A stretch of 64,000 nt of DNA, from the NCBI RefSeq assembly GCF_026646375.1, contig NZ_JAIPPU010000015.1, positions 58,170-122,169 on the forward strand, read 5' to 3'. This document shows positions 63,896 to 64,000 of the stretch, in pieces (positions within the stretch are counted from its first letter, which is position 1; each line of letters begins with the position of its first letter). Below the pieces are notes generated by a model. The model ran no database searches and was not told the origin of the DNA. It saw only the letters and a list, made by a program, of their open reading frames with translations. Source of the DNA: Acetobacterium wieringae. GTDB taxonomy: Bacteria > Bacillota > Clostridia > Eubacteriales > Eubacteriaceae. The position numbers and the translations under genes were made by a program.

Positions 63896-64000
63896 CAGTC
63901 CTTTTATATGCATTCGTTGATTGCAACACTTATTTTAGACCCCAGTGGAATTGTCAATAATAGTTCAGTCAAAACGCGCAAGGAATTTTCCAAGCCCCTA

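Noticed and set aside
1..64000. CRISPR arrays, prophage, insertion sequences, tRNA or rRNA genes
   Set aside because: No regular short repeats with spacers, no transposase or integrase frames, and no cloverleaf or rRNA signature found on reading; the phage-holin-like gene belongs to a chromosomal family.

Overview
The window looks like chromosomal DNA of a low-to-moderate GC anaerobic Firmicute of the Clostridia. An Acetobacterium/Eubacterium-type acetogen is my best guess, but this is inference. It rests on AGGAGG-type ribosome sites, frequent GTG/TTG starts, ChW (clostridial hydrophobic with conserved W) repeats in two secreted proteins, many 4Fe-4S proteins, and oleate hydratase, HelD and DUF2089 genes. 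I see no rRNA, tRNA, CRISPR array, prophage or intact insertion sequence. Most genes are on the minus strand, in short operons of one to four genes.

Layout. 1-3310: FtsX-type permease (cut by the window edge), its ATPase, and an upstream histidine kinase/response regulator pair that senses at the membrane. 3465-6459: HelD-like helicase and an AraC-GNAT fusion. 6630-9224 (plus): XRE-AbrB regulator, membrane-anchored hydrolase, nitroreductase. 9252-14341 (minus): esterase, radical SAM protein with a 49-codon gene in front, metallo-beta-lactamase fold enzyme, Cys-rich pentapeptide protein, hydrolase. 14775-16296 (plus): DUF2089, SHOCT-like protein, a short relative, and a four-helix membrane protein, from one clear promoter. 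16398-19240 (minus): DUF3795, sigma factor, YbaK-like deacylase, DUF1810, alkyltransferase-like protein. 19369-25293: phospholipase D-like lipoprotein, ChW surface protein, two decayed tails of the phospholipase D family, and between those tails an RNHCP/rsgA operon with a leader peptide. 25340-31332: oleate hydratase, TetR regulator, and a second FtsX-type ABC transporter with twin operator-like repeats. 31510-38594: methyltransferase, AAA ATPase, SelO, cation/proton antiporter, MalT-like LuxR regulator. 38959-47160: miscellaneous metabolic and hypothetical genes. 47337-53241 (plus): LysR regulator, M13 peptidase lipoprotein, large ChW metalloprotease/CAP protein. 53354-61256 (minus): ferredoxin, old-yellow-enzyme family oxidoreductase, 4Fe-4S protein, AraC-GyrI regulator, GNATs, PhzF, VOC and TIGR04076 proteins. 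61619-63714 (minus): FMN-binding membrane protein, its ApbE flavin transferase, and a TetR regulator with two matching 24-bp operators.

How genes work together. Clear units are the sensor pair with its transporter; the DUF2089/SHOCT/holin-like cluster, whose members share short modules; the ApbE/FMN-binding/TetR unit; and the LysR/QueG-like divergent pair with a T-N11-A site. A recurring feature is decay: many intergenic stretches hold short coding remnants, mostly 3' ends. Some are recognisable as relatives of intact neighbours (phospholipase D, QueG-like, AraC-GyrI).
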